64,000 nt of DNA, from positions 2,458,001-2,522,000 of the forward strand of contig NZ_CP092827.1 of the NCBI RefSeq assembly GCF_022533585.1, in the 5' to 3' direction. The DNA is from Pseudomonas sp. LS.1a. GTDB taxonomy: Bacteria > Pseudomonadota > Gammaproteobacteria > Pseudomonadales > Pseudomonadaceae. The translations under genes and the position numbers were made by a program. Below the pieces are notes generated by a model. It had not been told where the DNA came from. It worked only from the letters and a program-made list of their open reading frames with translations, and did not search any database. How positions within the stretch are numbered: position 1 is the stretch's first letter; each line of letters starts with the position of its first letter. Below are positions 1 to 8,198 of the stretch, one piece after another.

Positions 1-375
1 GCTGCTCTACTGGTCAGCAGCTTGAAGCAGTTGATCCATCCTCGAGCCGTGATTCAGAAAAAGTACAACGGCCATCCCATCGACGAAGAGATCGTCCGCT
101 CGCTTTTGACCTTCTCTTTTTTCTTCACCATCACGATTGCCGCCATTGCATTGGGCCTGGCTCTCATTGGGCTTGATTGGACCACCGCGTTGAGTGGTGC
201 TGCTACGGCAGTGTGTAACGTTGGGCCGGGACTTGGCACAGTCATTGGGCCGGCAGGTAACTTCTCATCTCTACCGGATGCCGCCAAGTGGCTACTCACC
301 GTTGGAATGCTTCTAGGCAGGTTGGAAATCCTGACTGTTTTGGTACTCGTAACGCCGGTTTTCTGGAGGTATTGA
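1..375 (+). CDS. TrkH/TrkI-type potassium uptake protein, C-terminal part
   Basis: The frame is open from base 1, so the 5' part lies outside the window. The visible 124 codons contain an LIHPRAV segment, two hydrophobic stretches and a pore-loop-like segment with AVCNVGPGLG, ending in VFWRY. This layout is typical of the last membrane/pore repeat of Trk-family K+ channels, which work in the inner membrane with the cytoplasmic TrkA subunit. The next gene is 324 bases away and has its own sigma-54-like promoter, so this is probably the end of a separate unit. Family assignment is firm; TrkH versus TrkI cannot be decided from the tail. Confidence 0.85.
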   Translation, partial: AALLVSSLKQLIHPRAVIQKKYNGHPIDEEIVRSLLTFSFFFTITIAAIALGLALIGLDWTTALSGAATAVCNVGPGLGTVIGPAGNFSSLPDAAKWLLTVGMLLGRLEILTVLVLVTPVFWRY

Positions 376-542
376 CCGGCGAGTCCAAGGCTGAGCCAAG
401 CTGCATGAGGGACGAAAATTAGCTTGTCGATATTTGACCAAGGGCGGGTTGCTGTCGTTTTGATGGTTTATACAGGGTCGTAGGCTGCCGGTCGTGAATG
501 ACCGTATTCATCCCTTCGCCTTGGATAACGGGCTCCCTTCTT

Positions 543-562
543 GCTGTTGCCCATCCAACAGC
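543..562. promoter_or_regulatory. Inverted repeat GCTGTTG-N6-CAACAGC, candidate activator site
   Basis: GCTGTTG (543-549) and CAACAGC (556-562) form an inverted repeat about 95 bases upstream of the sigma-54-like promoter at 647-662. The same half-site (CAACAGCC/GGCTGTTG) forms two more inverted repeats between the divergent sfn promoters at 7981-8012 and 8061-8099. The shared sequence and the position upstream of a -24/-12 promoter suggest an enhancer for an SfnR-like activator. That regulator is not encoded in the window. Confidence 0.45.
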
Positions 563-646
563 CGCCGTACAGTGATGCTGCTACCGCAGCATGCCGCTCC
601 CGCTAAATAAGCAGGCACGCCTGGAAATACGTGGGGTCTGGCTGAT

Positions 647-662
647 TGGCATGGAGTCTGCT
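647..662 (+). promoter_or_regulatory. Sigma-54 (-24/-12) promoter before the ABC importer
   Basis: TGGCATGGAGTCTGCT has the invariant GG-N10-GC spacing and matches TGGCACG-N4-TTGC except at two positions. It ends 37 bases before the GTG start at 700. The rest of the 376-699 intergenic stretch shows only the inverted repeat at 543-562; I see no gene in it. Confidence 0.5.
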
Positions 663-699
663 CAGTCGCTCTGGAATCTTGTGAACTCCAGGGGGCGAC

Positions 700-2808
700 G
701 TGATCGCTGATGAATACCCACTGATTGCCGGTGACCCAGTGAAAGCCACTGCGCTGGCCGGCTCAGGTGGACGAAATATTGCCTTTGCCTCGGCATCGAT
801 CGCCGATATCGCGCTGGAATTCCGCGTGGTGACCAAACGCTACGAGAGCCGCAGGTCAGGCTCTAGTAGCGCGGTTGAGCAAGTGAGCCTCGCGGTGCGG
901 CGTGGCGAGGTGCTTTGCCTGATGGGTACATCCGGCAGCGGCAAATCGACCTTGCTGCGCCACGTCAACCGGTTGATAGAACCAAGCAGCGGCGATGTGC
1001 TTATCGATGGCGAGCTGCTGAGCGACCTGACGTTGCCCGCGCTGCGCCAGCTGCGTTCGCAGCGCATCGGCATGGTGTTCCAGCACTTCGGATTGTTGCC
1101 GCATCGCAGCGTACGCGACAACGTTGCCTTGCCTCTGGAGCTGCGAGGTGAGCCGGAAAGTGCGCGGCACGCAGCGGCGCAACGGCAACTGCAGGCGGTG
1201 GGGCTGGCAGAGTGGGGCGAGCATTTCCCCCACGAGTTGTCTGGCGGCATGCAGCAACGCGTCGGGCTTGCCCGGGCGCTGGTCACCGACCCTGACATCC
1301 TGCTGATGGACGAACCATTCAGCGCGCTGGACCCGACCATTCGCCGCGACCTGCAGGGTCGCTTCCTGCAACTGGTGCGTGAACGCGGTATCACGACGCT
1401 GCTGGTGACCCACGATCCGGGTGAAGCGTTGCGTCTGGCCGACCGTATCGCCGTGCTGCGCGCCGGGCGACTGATTCAGGTCGGCACCCCCGGTGAACTG
1501 CTTGAACAACCGGCGGACGAGGGCGTGGCGGATTTCTTCGACGAGCGGCCGCATATCGGTCCCACCGCTGCGTCGCCTGGCGACGAGGTGCTCGGCGCGT
1601 CGCCGCCGGCCGCTTTGCAAGCGCCTGCGAAAAACAGCTGGCTTCGCCAAGGCCTGTTGGGCCCGGCAGCGCTGGCTGCCGCAGGACGAAGTAGCCTGTT
1701 CTGGCTGGCGCTGCTGGTGGAGTTGACGGCCCTCGCCGGGTTCGCTGGCGCGTGGCGCGAGGGGGCCGGATGGATGCTGGCCATCGCACTGGCAGCACTT
1801 CTGGTCAACCGCACCGCCTGCGTTTGGCTGAGCCTGCGCGGTCACGACCGTGACTCCCATGGCGCGGGATTGCCCCTGGTGCTGCTGCTGGCGAGCCAGG
1901 CACTGACACTATGGCGCGCCCTGACGCCTGATGCTGCCGGCGCACTGCTGCAGTTTCCCTCCGACCGCGACAGCATGCTTGCGGTAGCTGGTGCCATCGA
2001 CCGGTTGATCAGCTGGTCTCAGTTGACCTTCGAGAGCGCCTTCGTCGGGGTGATCGTCGCTGTGCGTACTGTCATCGAAGGCGTTGAAGGCGCGCTGGGC
2101 TGGATTCCGTGGCCGGTGCCGGCGCTGGCCCTGATCTACCTGGCCTGGCGTTCCGCCGGCGCGACCCTGGCCCTTACCAGTGCGTTGGCCCTGGGCTACA
2201 TCGGCCTGTTCGGTTTCTGGGAACGCACGGTCTCTACCGTCGCGCTGGTCGGCTCATCGGTGCTGCTGTCGCTGCTGATCGGTATTCCTACCGGCATCTT
2301 GCTGGCCAAGCGGCCGCTGGCGCGGCGCGTGATCACGCCGCTGCTCGATGTCATGCAAACCTTGCCGACCTTCGTCTACCTGATTCCGGCGGTAGCCTTT
2401 TTCTCCGTCGGCAAAACACCGGCGGTGATCGCCACGGTGATCTTCGCCCTGGCGCCGATGATCCGCCTCACCGCCCTGGGTATTCAGGAGGTGCCCAAGG
2501 CCGCAGTAGAGGCCGCAGTCGCCCACGGCGCGACGCCCTGGCAGACGCTCACCCGGGTCGAGTTGCCGCTGGCTTCCGGCTCCCTGTTGCTAGGGGTGAA
2601 CCAGACCATCGTGATGAGCCTGTCCATGGTCGTCGTGGCAGCGTTGATCGGCGCCGGTGGCCTCGGCTACGACGTCATGACCGCCCTGCGCAACATCAAG
2701 GGTGGGGAGGGCGTCCTCGCCGGCATCGCCATTGTTTTCTGTGCCTTGGTGCCCGACCGGATCATCCAGGCATCCCTTCGCAAACGTCATCGTCCCACTC
2801 AGGAGTAA
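700..2808 (+). CDS. Fused ATP-binding/permease protein of a betaine/DMSP-type ABC importer
   Basis: A 702-residue fusion of the two inner-membrane components of a ProU/OpuA-type importer. Residues ~35-280 are the ATPase: Walker A GTSGSGKST near 76, signature LSGGMQQRV near 180 and Walker B ILLMDEPFSALD near 200. Residues ~320-690 are hydrophobic and contain the permease EAA-like segment (VEAAVAHGATPWQTLTRVELPLA). In ProU and OpuA these are usually separate proteins, and the usual CBS tail of ProV is replaced by the permease. The GTG start has a GGGGGC ribosome site. It lies 9 bases before its binding protein and upstream of a methyltransferase, in an organosulfur neighbourhood, so DMSP or another methylated onium compound is a likely substrate. 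Glycine betaine or choline remain possible. Confidence 0.85.
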   Translation: MIADEYPLIAGDPVKATALAGSGGRNIAFASASIADIALEFRVVTKRYESRRSGSSSAVEQVSLAVRRGEVLCLMGTSGSGKSTLLRHVNRLIEPSSGDVLIDGELLSDLTLPALRQLRSQRIGMVFQHFGLLPHRSVRDNVALPLELRGEPESARHAAAQRQLQAVGLAEWGEHFPHELSGGMQQRVGLARALVTDPDILLMDEPFSALDPTIRRDLQGRFLQLVRERGITTLLVTHDPGEALRLADRIAVLRAGRLIQVGTPGELLEQPADEGVADFFDERPHIGPTAASPGDEVLGASPPAALQAPAKNSWLRQGLLGPAALAAAGRSSLFWLALLVELTALAGFAGAWREGAGWMLAIALAALLVNRTACVWLSLRGHDRDSHGAGLPLVLLLASQALTLWRALTPDAAGALLQFPSDRDSMLAVAGAIDRLISWSQLTFESAFVGVIVAVRTVIEGVEGALGWIPWPVPALALIYLAWRSAGATLALTSALALGYIGLFGFWERTVSTVALVGSSVLLSLLIGIPTGILLAKRPLARRVITPLLDVMQTLPTFVYLIPAVAFFSVGKTPAVIATVIFALAPMIRLTALGIQEVPKAAVEAAVAHGATPWQTLTRVELPLASGSLLLGVNQTIVMSLSMVVVAALIGAGGLGYDVMTALRNIKGGEGVLAGIAIVFCALVPDRIIQASLRKRHRPTQE

Positions 2809-2817
2809 ACCCCCTAC

Positions 2818-3864
2818 ATGGCCAGATTCCTTTCCCGCGCACTCGCTGGTGTCACGTTGCTGGGTGCGCTAGTGCCGACCGCGGCAATCTTCGCCAAGGA
2901 CAAGATCGTCATCGGCGAGCAGAACTGGACCGGCGCCATCGCCATCCAGTACATCCTCGGTAACGTCATCACCAGCCGGCTTGACGGCGATGTGTCCTAC
3001 CTGGCCGGTGACCTGCCGGTACTGTTCGCAGCCGCCGCCAAGGGCGACGGTTCGGTGGATGTGCTCACCGACATCTGGCTGCCGAACCAGTCCGCCGCCT
3101 GGGCCAGATACGTCACCGGCGGCACCCGTTCGCTGGTTCCCAACAAGCAGCCCTACGTTGGTGTACAAGGTTTTTATATTCCCGGCTATATACAGGACAA
3201 GTACGGGGTGAAGTCGGTTTACGACCTCAAGAGGCCTGAGGTCGCCGAGCTGTTCGCGCCGCCAGGGGGCGGCAAGTCTCAGCTGTTGGTCGGGCCGGCG
3301 GGTTGGGAGTCGACCTATATCGGTCAGATCAAGGCCAAGGACTTTGGCTTCGACGGCAACTTCGAGTCTGTCTCCACCGAAGCCTCGGTGACCTACGCCA
3401 AGCTCGACGCTGCCTACAAAGCTGAGCGCGGCGTGATCTTCTACGCCTATACGCCGGACTGGATCTTCTCTGCCTATGACCTGCGCCGTCTCGATGAGCC
3501 ACCGTTCGATGGCTATGCCCAGGACAACAAGAAGGGCGATCCCCTGTACAAGGCTGACGGCTGCTGGAAGTTCATCAGTCCGACCGTCGATGCCGACTGG
3601 CTGAACAAGAGCAGCGTCACCTGCGCTTATCCTGACGCGAAGGTGCACATTCTCGCCTCTTCGGCGCTGCAGCAGCGTGCGCCCCGGATCGCCGCATTCC
3701 TGGAAAACGTGAGCATCGATCCGGCATCCCTTAACGAGCTGATCCTCAAGATCGAGCGCGAGAAGCAGCCGGCAGACGCCGCGGCCAAGGCCTGGGTCGC
3801 CGCCAACCAGGCGACCGTCGATCACTGGTTGAGTGCCGCTGGCACCAAGGTGGCAGCGCAATGA
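2818..3864 (+). CDS. Periplasmic substrate-binding protein, OpuAC/ProX family
   Basis: A 348-residue secreted binding protein for the importer encoded just upstream. The first ~26 residues form a signal peptide ending near AIFAKDK. The mature part has the OpuAC pattern with aromatic residues spaced through both lobes (IGEQNWTGA, DIWLPNQSAAW, GPAGWESTYIG, YTPDWIF), the kind used as an aromatic cage for quaternary ammonium or sulfonium groups. The stop overlaps the start of the methyltransferase gene (ATGA), showing translational coupling. Ligand choice cannot be read from sequence; DMSP, S-methylmethionine or betaine all fit the cage and the neighbours. Confidence 0.85.
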   Translation: MARFLSRALAGVTLLGALVPTAAIFAKDKIVIGEQNWTGAIAIQYILGNVITSRLDGDVSYLAGDLPVLFAAAAKGDGSVDVLTDIWLPNQSAAWARYVTGGTRSLVPNKQPYVGVQGFYIPGYIQDKYGVKSVYDLKRPEVAELFAPPGGGKSQLLVGPAGWESTYIGQIKAKDFGFDGNFESVSTEASVTYAKLDAAYKAERGVIFYAYTPDWIFSAYDLRRLDEPPFDGYAQDNKKGDPLYKADGCWKFISPTVDADWLNKSSVTCAYPDAKVHILASSALQQRAPRIAAFLENVSIDPASLNELILKIEREKQPADAAAKAWVAANQATVDHWLSAAGTKVAAQ

Positions 3865-4784
3865 CTCAGAATGCCTGGACCCTGCTTGATGGCGGGATGG
3901 GGCGAGAGCTCAAGCGTATCGGCGCACCGTTCCGGCAGCCGGAATGGTCGGCCCTGGCGCTGCTCGAAGCACCTGAATACGTAGCGCAGGTACATCGCGC
4001 GTTCATTGCGGCCGGCGCCAGCGTGATCACCACCAACAGTTATGCGGTGGTGCCGTTTCATATTGGCGAGGAACGCTTTGCCCGCTCCGGCCGGGCCCTG
4101 GCCGGGCTTTCCGGGCAGCTTGCCCGTGGTGCCGCCGACGAGGCAGTCGCCCAGGTGCGGGTTGCCGGTTCACTGCCCCCCGCGCTAGGGTCGTATCGGC
4201 CGGACCTCTTCGACCCGGTCCGCTCCCAGGCCATCCACCGTGAACTGATCTCCGGCCTGGCGCCGTATGTGGATTTCTGGCTGGCGGAAACCCAGAGCTC
4301 CCTGGCCGAAGCCCGCGCCGTGCATGCCGCGCTGGACGGTGAGTGCAAGCCGCTCTGGCTATCCTTCACGCTGCTCGATCCCGACACGGAGCAGTCGCAG
4401 CCTTTGCTGCGCTCGGGCGAAAGCGTGGAGCAGGCAGTTCTCCTGGCCCTTGAGCTGGGTGCCAGCGCCTTGCTGTTCAACTGCAGTCAGCCGGAAAGTA
4501 TGGGCGCCGCGCTCCACAGTGCCCGGCAGGTGCTGAAGAAGCAGGCCCGCGAGTTGCCACTCGGTGTGTATGCCAATGCCTTTCCTCCAGTGCGTGAAGA
4601 CGCCCAGGCCAACGACACTCTGCTCGATATCCGCGCCGACCTTGGGCCTGAAGCCTACCTGCAGTGGGCGCAGCAGTGGGTCGAGGAGGGGGCTACCATC
4701 GTGGGTGGTTGCTGTGGCATTGGTCCGGAACATATCGCCCAGCTCAATCATCACCTGCAGGCGCACGAGGAGATCCCCGACTAG
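3861..4784 (+). CDS. Homocysteine S-methyltransferase family protein
   Basis: A 307-residue zinc methyltransferase of the MmuM/BHMT family that moves a methyl group from a small onium donor to homocysteine, giving methionine. The N-terminal LLDGGMGREL motif and the three zinc cysteines are visible: Cys in LLFNCSQPE and the pair in GGCCGIGPEHI near the end. The family normally uses S-methylmethionine, betaine or DMSP-like donors. The four-base overlap with an onium-binding ABC component implies that the imported compound is the methyl donor. DMSP is the attractive candidate given the ddd genes 8 kb away, but this is inference. Confidence 0.85.
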   Translation: MTQNAWTLLDGGMGRELKRIGAPFRQPEWSALALLEAPEYVAQVHRAFIAAGASVITTNSYAVVPFHIGEERFARSGRALAGLSGQLARGAADEAVAQVRVAGSLPPALGSYRPDLFDPVRSQAIHRELISGLAPYVDFWLAETQSSLAEARAVHAALDGECKPLWLSFTLLDPDTEQSQPLLRSGESVEQAVLLALELGASALLFNCSQPESMGAALHSARQVLKKQARELPLGVYANAFPPVREDAQANDTLLDIRADLGPEAYLQWAQQWVEEGATIVGGCCGIGPEHIAQLNHHLQAHEEIPD

Positions 4785-4861
4785 CTGGTGTCGGTGTCGT
4801 CACGCTGTCAGACCGCGATGATCAACGGCGGCCAGGTTGAGGGGCGGCACGTTGCACGGGC

Positions 4862-5163
4862 CAGTCGCTGCTTGCGGTAAACGACATAGAAGTGATTTAC
4901 AACGGCGCGATTCTCTCCGTGGCCGGGGTTTCACTGCAGGGTGGCGATATCGTCGCGCTGCTAGGCGCCAACGGCGCCGGCAAGAGCACCACGCTGAAGG
5001 CGATCTCCGGTCTGGTACAGGCCGTGGCCGTATCCACTTCCTGCGCCATGCCAGTTATGCCTGCATCCTGGAGAACGGCCGGGTGGTAGGTGAGGGAGCG
5101 GCCGCCGAGCGGATTGCACGGGAAGACATCCGGCATTTCTACCTGGGCGGCAAGGCCGGCTGA
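4862..5163 (+). pseudogene. Remnant of a LivF-type branched-chain amino acid ABC ATPase
   Basis: The first part (frame of 4892) reads LLAVNDIEVIYNGAILSV and then the Walker A GANGAGKSTTLKAISGLV, the start of a LivF protein. From about 5040 the match continues in another frame as YACILENGRVVGEG and ends REDIRHFYLGGKAG, the typical LivF C-terminus. The middle (signature motif, Walker B) is gone, and the two ends are joined out of frame. About 230 residues are expected; roughly 100 remain. A possible LivH-like scrap lies at 9968-10108, so an amino-acid ABC locus may once have stood here. Confidence 0.75.
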
Positions 5164-5190
5164 TGGGGCGGCGGCATCTGCAACCGCCTT

Positions 5191-5216
5191 GCATCATCCA
5201 GCACTGATGCTTGTTT
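5191..5216 (+). terminator. Weak stem-loop at the end of the livF remnant
   Basis: GCATCA and TGATGC pair across an 8-base loop and are followed by TTGTTT. The stem is short, so this may be a weak or decayed terminator between the rightward ABC operon and the leftward sfnB gene. Confidence 0.3.
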
Positions 5217-5266
5217 AATGCTCCGGGAACCCCCTGGCCGAATCCTGCGCCCGGCCAGGGCTGCGC

Positions 5267-6505
5267 TCAGCTCCAGGGATGGCGCGGCGGCTTGATGCCG
5301 TTGAGCAGGTAGTTGCCGATGAGGTGGTATTTCCAGCGTACGGGGTCGTGCAGAGTATGCACGCGGGCATTACGCCAGTGACGGTCAAGGGAGTATTCCT
5401 CCAGGGTCGAGCGGGTGCCTGCCAACTCGAACAAGCGATTGCTGGCAAGGATGGCCACCTCGGTCGTGAGCACCTTGGCTTCGGCCGTGCGGATGGAGGC
5501 CTCGGCCACGCTCTCTTCACTGGGTTCGCGTATTGCCAGGTCGATGGCATCTGCCGCCAGATCCAGCACGGCCTCGGCGGCGCGCAGGCGAATCTGCAGG
5601 TCGCCGAGTTGCTGGAGGATGTAAGGGTCATCGGTGGCTTTCTCCAGTCCCGAATCGATCCAGGGACGAGTGTGTCGGCGCACATAATCCAGGGTGTCGG
5701 CCAGCGCTTCTCGTGCCAACCCCGCATCGATGGCCGCCTGGATGAACTGCGAGATCGCTCCGCCAGCGGTGGGGCGGTCGAAGGCCTGCCAGATTGGTAC
5801 CACTTGGCTGGCCTGCACCCGCACCTGCTCGATCAGCACCGTGCCGCTTGCCGTGGTGCGCTGGCCGAAGCTGGACCAGTCGTTGATCACCTTGAGCCCT
5901 TCGGTTTCCCGTGGCACCACGGCCAGATGCGGGCGCCCCTGCTCGTCCACGCTGACGATGGGAATCCAGTGTGCCACCAGGGCGCCGGTGGAGAAGAATT
6001 TCTGCCCGTTGACTACGTAGTCGTCGCCATCGCGTGTGATCCTGGTCTGGAGGTCCGCGACGTGCTTGCCATTGCGTTCGGAGAAGGCGTTGCCGAAGCG
6101 TGCTCCGGACAGGGCAAGGTCGAAGAAGAAGCGCTTCTGCGCGTCGCTGGCGTCGAAGCCGATGTGCGCGAGGATGACGAAGTGATTCTGCGGTAACTGG
6201 CCGAGTGAGCCGTCGGCTGCCGAGATGATCTTGAACACCTCGCCGACGGTGCGGTAGCTGGCTCCCAGGCCCCCATAAGCCTGAGGCACGGTGATGCTCC
6301 AGAGGCCGCTTTGCGAGTAGGCCTCCAGCTCCGCCAGGGGCAGGCGGCGTTCGCGATCACGGGCGGCAGCCTCGCGGCGGAAGTCCTGAGCCAGGGCGTG
6401 CGCCGCCTCGATGGCTTCGCGCTCACTGCCAAAGCGGTGGGCTGGTTTGCTGGATGGGTGCAGCACGATGCTTTCATCTCGCTGCTGCAGGTGGGGTTCG
6501 CTCAT
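5267..6505 (-). CDS. sfnB: SfnB-family flavin-dependent sulfur acquisition oxidoreductase
   Basis: A 412-residue member of the acyl-CoA-dehydrogenase-like flavin oxidoreductases related to DszC and SfnB, involved in using organosulfur compounds as sulfur source. It has the family fold order: helical N-domain, beta-domain with FGNAFSERNG and DGDDYVVNGQKFFSTGA, and C-terminal helices ending SLDRHWRNARVHTLHDPVRWK. The ATG at 6505 is preferred over the TTG at 6508 because AAAGGAG lies 8 bases before it. It follows a same-length paralogue at 6621-7859 on the same strand, 115 bases apart, so the two are likely co-transcribed from the sigma-54 promoter at 7903-7918. Exact substrate unknown. Confidence 0.8.
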   Translation of the reverse strand: MSEPHLQQRDESIVLHPSSKPAHRFGSEREAIEAAHALAQDFRREAAARDRERRLPLAELEAYSQSGLWSITVPQAYGGLGASYRTVGEVFKIISAADGSLGQLPQNHFVILAHIGFDASDAQKRFFFDLALSGARFGNAFSERNGKHVADLQTRITRDGDDYVVNGQKFFSTGALVAHWIPIVSVDEQGRPHLAVVPRETEGLKVINDWSSFGQRTTASGTVLIEQVRVQASQVVPIWQAFDRPTAGGAISQFIQAAIDAGLAREALADTLDYVRRHTRPWIDSGLEKATDDPYILQQLGDLQIRLRAAEAVLDLAADAIDLAIREPSEESVAEASIRTAEAKVLTTEVAILASNRLFELAGTRSTLEEYSLDRHWRNARVHTLHDPVRWKYHLIGNYLLNGIKPPRHPWS

Positions 6506-6620
6506 CAAAGGGCTCCTTTAGAAACGGTCGTTGAGCTTGATGTCCTGGATGAAAAGTTACGCCGACCCGCGAGTGTGGCTCGGGGGTGGGCGTGATCGCA
6601 GGGGGATTGGAATGGCGGCT

Positions 6621-7859
6621 TCAGCGCTGCTTGGCACCACCGCCGATCTGCCAGACGTAGGGCGGCTCGGTGCCATTGACGTGCCAGTCGCCGATGATGC
6701 GTTCCTTGTAGATCACAGGGTTGTGCACGGCAGCGGTGCGCGCGTTGCGCCAGTGGCGGTCAAGTTGCTTGGTGGTACTGGTGCTGGAGGCGCCCAGGGT
6801 GTTGAACAGGTCGCTGGTGGCACGCAGCACCAGCTCCACGGCCGCCACCTGCGCCTGGGCTGACTCCAGTTCGGCGGCAATATTGGCCTGGCGCTCGGCG
6901 GCCTCGTCATGGCCGAAGCGAGCCAGGTAGGCTTGCTGCGCAGCCTCGGTGGCGCGCAGGGTGCCAGCCTCTGCGGCGTAGACCAGCGCGCAGGCCTTGC
7001 CGATGACCTGCAACACCTGCGGATCCTGGCTTACCGCTGGTGCATTGCCATGGCTGAACACGCGCGTGCGTTTGCGGGTTTCCTGGCTGAAGTCGCGCAG
7101 GGCGGCGCGACCCGAACCGACGATGACGGCGAGCAGTACCAGTTGGTAGAAGGCGGTCTGGTACTTGAAGCGGGTGGCGAAGTCGATGATGTTCTCTTCC
7201 TCGACCTCTGCGTTCTCGAACACCGAGGTGCCACTGCCTGTCGTGCGTTGGCCGAAGCCGTCCCAGTCATCGCTCTGGGTGATGCCTGGCTGTCGGGTGC
7301 GGATCGCCGCGATCACATCACCACCGGTGTCGTCGCGGCGGGCGAACAGGTCGATCCAGTCGGAGAAGAGGCTGCCGGTGCTGTAGTACTTGGTTCCGTT
7401 GACCACCCATTTGTCGCCTTTGCGCGAGACACGGGTGATGACATCGCCAATCTTCACCGAACCCACTTCCGTCCAGGCGCAACCCACCAGATCACCTTCG
7501 ACGAAGCGTTTGAACCAGACGTCCTGCGCTGCACTGGCGTGGGCATTGAGACGGTCTTCGACGAAAGCGAAGTGCCCGCGCAATGCCTGCGGCACGTTGG
7601 AGTCGGCTTCGGCCAGTTCGATCAGCAGTTGGAACAGTTGCGGCAACGAGGCGCCAGCGCCGCCATGTTCGACGGGAACACGCACGGCGCCAAAGCCGGC
7701 CTCCTTGAGCCAGCGGATGGGCTCGAAAGGCAGGCTGCGGGTGCGCTCCCGCTCCACGCTACCTTCGGCGATGCGCGCAAAGATTGGCCGGAAGCGGGCG
7801 GCAAGGGTTTCGTAGTCGGTTCCGATGGACAGTTGAGGCAGGTGGGCTTGAGCGGTCAT
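6621..7859 (-). CDS. SfnB/DszC-like flavin-dependent oxidoreductase, second paralogue
   Basis: A 412-residue paralogue of the neighbouring SfnB-like protein with the same domain order: N-terminal helices with GGAGASLPQLFQLL, a beta-domain with KGDKWVVNGTKYYSTGSL and DGFGQRTTGSGT, and a C-terminus with LDRHWRNARTAAVHNPVIYK. Proteins of this type either desaturate or, with FMNH2 and oxygen, mono-oxygenate sulfur or acyl substrates. The ATG at 7859 is chosen because GAGGAGA lies just upstream; the frame opens earlier without a better site. Divergent from the msuE/sfnG unit across a shared sigma-54 control region. Confidence 0.8.
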   Translation of the reverse strand: MTAQAHLPQLSIGTDYETLAARFRPIFARIAEGSVERERTRSLPFEPIRWLKEAGFGAVRVPVEHGGAGASLPQLFQLLIELAEADSNVPQALRGHFAFVEDRLNAHASAAQDVWFKRFVEGDLVGCAWTEVGSVKIGDVITRVSRKGDKWVVNGTKYYSTGSLFSDWIDLFARRDDTGGDVIAAIRTRQPGITQSDDWDGFGQRTTGSGTSVFENAEVEEENIIDFATRFKYQTAFYQLVLLAVIVGSGRAALRDFSQETRKRTRVFSHGNAPAVSQDPQVLQVIGKACALVYAAEAGTLRATEAAQQAYLARFGHDEAAERQANIAAELESAQAQVAAVELVLRATSDLFNTLGASSTSTTKQLDRHWRNARTAAVHNPVIYKERIIGDWHVNGTEPPYVWQIGGGAKQR

Positions 7860-7902
7860 TGCAGTTCTCCTCGATGGGTGCGGTTGCGCACCATCGCTCC
7901 TT

Positions 7903-7918
7903 CGCAAACTCCGTGCCC
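7903..7918 (-). promoter_or_regulatory. Sigma-54 promoter for the leftward sfnB-like operon
   Basis: Read on the minus strand the site is GGGCACGGAGTTTGCG. It has GG-N10-GC spacing and matches TGGCACG-N4-TTGC at all core positions except the leading T. It lies 44 bases upstream of the start at 7859. Confidence 0.7.
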
Positions 7919-7980
7919 TTTAAGAAAGTGCTTTTAAATCAAATGCTTGATCATCTTTCGTTGACGCGCGGGCTGTGTCG

Positions 7981-8012
7981 CTGGCAACAGCCTGTCGCAG
8001 GGCTGTTGCCAG
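7981..8012. promoter_or_regulatory. Perfect 12-bp inverted repeat, candidate activator site
   Basis: CTGGCAACAGCC (7981-7992) and GGCTGTTGCCAG (8001-8012) pair perfectly around an 8-base centre. It sits midway between two outward-facing sigma-54 promoters, where an enhancer-binding protein would bind. The core CAACAGCC recurs at 8061-8099 and upstream of the ABC operon at 543-562. P. putida sfn genes are known to need the sigma-54 activator SfnR; assigning this site to SfnR is inference. Confidence 0.55.
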
Positions 8013-8060
8013 GCGGTCATTCGGCGCCTCAGGCCCTGCTGTTGGCTTGCAGTCAGTGAT

Positions 8061-8099
8061 TCAACAGCCTGCTTGTGCCGGAGCAGCAATGGCTGTTGA
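8061..8099. promoter_or_regulatory. Second inverted repeat with the CAACAGCC half-site
   Basis: TCAACAGCC (8061-8069) and GGCTGTTGA (8091-8099) form a 9-bp inverted repeat with a 21-base gap, two half-sites like those at 7981-8012. It lies 42 bases before the rightward sigma-54 promoter. Confidence 0.45.
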
Positions 8100-8140
8100 G
8101 TGGTTTGGCCAACGCATTGATTTTGAACGCTTTATTGGTT

Positions 8141-8156
8141 TGGCACGGTAGCTGCT
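8141..8156 (+). promoter_or_regulatory. Sigma-54 promoter for the FMN reductase/sfnG operon
   Basis: TGGCACGGTAGCTGCT matches TGGCACG-N4-TTGC with one mismatch (CTGC) and exact GG-N10-GC spacing. It ends 42 bases before the start at 8199. Confidence 0.7.
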
Positions 8157-8198
8157 CAAGAGCTTCTGGACGAAGCCGCGAGGGCAGGAGGGATGTGC

